Below are positions 23,625 to 25,192 of a DNA stretch of 25,192 nt, piece by piece. The stretch is from Bacteroidota bacterium (lineage in GTDB: Bacteria > Bacteroidota > Bacteroidia > Bacteroidales > F082). A program made the translations under genes and the position numbers. Below the pieces are notes generated by a model. That model was given only the letters and a program-made list of their open reading frames with translations. It was not told the origin of the DNA and made no database searches. Location: positions 1-25,192 of the forward strand of contig JAEWWJ010000107.1 in assembly GCA_023396415.1 (NCBI GenBank), read 5' to 3'. Within the stretch, counting starts at the first letter, position 1; each line of letters starts with the position of its first letter.

Positions 23625-25030
23625 AAAAAAACATATCTATCCTGCTTTTAATTTTTCTGATTTCTTGGATGCAGGCCACTGCTCAAGAGTCAATGACCCT
23701 ACAGCAGGCGAGGGAAATGGCACTCGGAAAAAATAAAAATTTAAAAGTGGCCGGCAAATACCTTGAAAAAGCCGAAGCACAAAAAGCTGCCGTGAAAACC
23801 ATGCGCTTGCCTGCCTTTTCGGCCATGGGAATGGGAATATATCAAAACAAGGACATTGAAATGGAGCTGATTTTGCCCACCCAAGTACCCAATCCGCTGA
23901 CCGGCCAACTCGAGCCCAACCTCATGATTGATCCATCTACAGGATACCCGGTTATGGGACCTGATGGCAATCCCATATTTAATATGTATGCTTGGTTGCC
24001 GCTCAATATCAGTCTGAGCGGGGCTTACGTTGCCGCACTCATGTTGGAACAACCGATTTACACCGGAGGAAAAATCAGTGCCGGTAATAAAATGGCCAAT
24101 ATCGGTATTGAAATGGCGGATGAAAACATCGAATTGGAGCGAATGAAAACCATCATAGAAGTGGACTATGCCTATTGGACGCATATTTCTGTGTTGCAAA
24201 AAGTAAAATTGGCGCAGCAGGCCGTCGAAATGTTAACTGAGTTGGTTGAAAAAGCAAGCAATGCCAAAGAAGTAGGCATGTCAAACCGAAACGATTTGCT
24301 CAAGGCGCAGGTAGAGTTTAACAATACGAAGCTCAATCTGAAAAATGCAAAAAACGGTCTCGAACTCAGCCGGATGAACTTGTGCCGCATCACTGGGCTG
24401 CCCTTCAATACCGAAATTTTGGCTGTGGATACAACAGTTTCAGTCGAACCCATTGCTGAATTAGCGTTGAAAGACGAAACGATTAGTGGCCGACCTGAAT
24501 ATCAACTGCTTCAGAAAAACGTGGCAATGCAGGAGCAGAACATCAGAATGGCAAGGGCTGATTTTCTACCCACGGCAGGTTTTCAGGCCGCTTACACCCA
24601 CATTGGAGGAATAAAGTTGAGTGAGACCGACTTTTCAAACACCAGCCTCAATGTTTTGGCATCAGTAAAAATTCCACTGTTTCATTGGGGTGAAGGGATT
24701 AAAAAAATCAAAGCTGCCAAGATTGACAAAGAAATTCAAGAACTCGAACTCGAAAAGAATTCTGACTTGCTGCAACTCGAAACAGAACAGGCCAGACTGA
24801 ACGTGATGCTGGCTTGGGAACGTATTCAAATGAGTGAAACGGCGTTGGCACAAGCCGAAGAAAATTTACGCGTAACCCAAGATAATTATGAGGTGGGAAT
24901 GGAAACCATTACCGAGCTTTTAATGGCGCAAACCAGCTGGCAAAAAGCTTTTAGCGAGTGGATTGACTCCAAAACCGATTATAAAATGAAAGAAACCGCT
25001 TGGCTAAAATCAACGGGAAAGCTGAGATAA
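23621..25030 (+). CDS. TolC-family outer-membrane efflux protein
   Basis: The 469-residue protein has a cleavable signal peptide (MKKN, a hydrophobic core, then ATAQ near residue 22). Two outer-membrane-efflux repeats follow: the first half starts with MTLQQAREMALGKNKNLKVA, the second with GRPEYQLLQKNVAMQEQNIRMARADFLP. Long heptad-like helices are visible, for example LELEKNSDLLQLETEQARL and the end WLKSTGKLR. The first half contains a proline- and glycine-rich insertion of about 50 residues between 80 and 130 (PTQVPNPLTGQLEPN and onward), likely in an extracellular loop. It forms the trimeric channel of the pump encoded upstream and completes the operon. No terminator hairpin is evident before the next gene. 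Confidence 0.95.
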   Translation: MKKNISILLLIFLISWMQATAQESMTLQQAREMALGKNKNLKVAGKYLEKAEAQKAAVKTMRLPAFSAMGMGIYQNKDIEMELILPTQVPNPLTGQLEPNLMIDPSTGYPVMGPDGNPIFNMYAWLPLNISLSGAYVAALMLEQPIYTGGKISAGNKMANIGIEMADENIELERMKTIIEVDYAYWTHISVLQKVKLAQQAVEMLTELVEKASNAKEVGMSNRNDLLKAQVEFNNTKLNLKNAKNGLELSRMNLCRITGLPFNTEILAVDTTVSVEPIAELALKDETISGRPEYQLLQKNVAMQEQNIRMARADFLPTAGFQAAYTHIGGIKLSETDFSNTSLNVLASVKIPLFHWGEGIKKIKAAKIDKEIQELELEKNSDLLQLETEQARLNVMLAWERIQMSETALAQAEENLRVTQDNYEVGMETITELLMAQTSWQKAFSEWIDSKTDYKMKETAWLKSTGKLR

Positions 25031-25086
25031 AAACAGTAAACACAATTCCCATAAGCCATAAAACAGAACATCAGGTTTTGTTTGCG

Positions 25087-25094
25087 TAATTTTG
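25087..25094 (+). promoter_or_regulatory. Putative -7 box for the gene at the window end
   Basis: TAATTTTG matches TAnnTTTG, 22 bases before the ATG at 25117. No good -33 element is seen. It suggests that the last gene is transcribed separately from the efflux operon. Confidence 0.4.
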
Positions 25095-25116
25095 AGGATT
25101 CAATCGAAACGATAGA

Positions 25117-25192
25117 ATGAAAAACAAAGAACTTCACTTTTTAAGTCAGCTTTCGTCCTATACCCTGCGAAGTATTCTTTTCAGGGTAGCAT
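25117..25192 (+). CDS. Start of an unidentified gene, cut by the window end
   Basis: An ATG at 25117 opens a frame that stays open to the end (25 codons, starting MKNKELHFLSQL, then SSYTLRSILF). It has an A-rich leader and a -7-like box upstream. Too little is present to name a family. Confidence 0.5.
   Translation, partial: MKNKELHFLSQLSSYTLRSILFRVA

Noticed and set aside
22117..24199. Long antisense frames within the efflux operon (up to about 150 codons)
   Set aside because: They lie opposite well-conserved RND and TolC genes, have no family motifs and no promoter or leader; they reflect codon bias of the real genes.

Overview
The window looks like chromosomal DNA from a member of the Bacteroidota. 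Genes lack Shine-Dalgarno sequences and have A-rich leaders. Many starts are preceded by the Bacteroidota -7 box TAnnTTTG, sometimes with a TTTG or TTG about 18-22 bases further upstream. There are many lipoproteins, a secreted subtilase with a type IX secretion (T9SS) C-terminal sorting domain, a GldI-like FKBP lipoprotein, and TPR-type sensor kinases. The flavodiiron protein hints at an anaerobic or microaerobic lifestyle (inference).

Layout. (1) 1-321: 3' end of a COG2403-type predicted GTPase, then a terminator. (2) 481-2563: A-type flavodiiron protein and an unrecognised lipoprotein. (3) 2565-4617, minus: succinate-semialdehyde dehydrogenase followed after one base by trmD. (4) 4722-8329: M1-family metallopeptidase and a T9SS-cargo subtilase, both exported. 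(5) 8375-10844, minus: TPR sensor histidine kinase and NarL-type response regulator. (6) 10845-11415: a 571-base very AT-rich region carrying six copies of a TTACAAATGTAA palindrome, between the kinase and a divergent XRE-type regulator gene (11416-11955). (7) 11952-12371, minus: ndk. (8) 12550-16386: NrnA-like DHH phosphoesterase, then three consecutive FKBP-type prolyl isomerase lipoproteins with one, two and three FKBP-like domains, closed by a strong terminator. (9) 16459-18702, minus: periplasmic GH3 beta-glucosidase of BglX type. (10) 18974-19163: two tandem tRNA-Leu genes (GAG and CAG) with their own promoter and terminator. (11) 19402-25030: a complete RND tripartite efflux operon with overlapping junctions. 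(12) 25117 onward: start of a further gene cut by the window end.

How the genes work together. Most of the window is ordinary housekeeping and envelope biology: exported proteolysis, sugar trimming, periplasmic protein folding and drug or solute efflux. The most distinctive feature is the regulatory region 10845-11415. Its repeated palindrome lies across the predicted promoters of both the XRE regulator and the kinase/response-regulator operon. This suggests an autoregulated repressor that also controls a two-component system. No phage, insertion sequence, CRISPR array or clear foreign island was seen.
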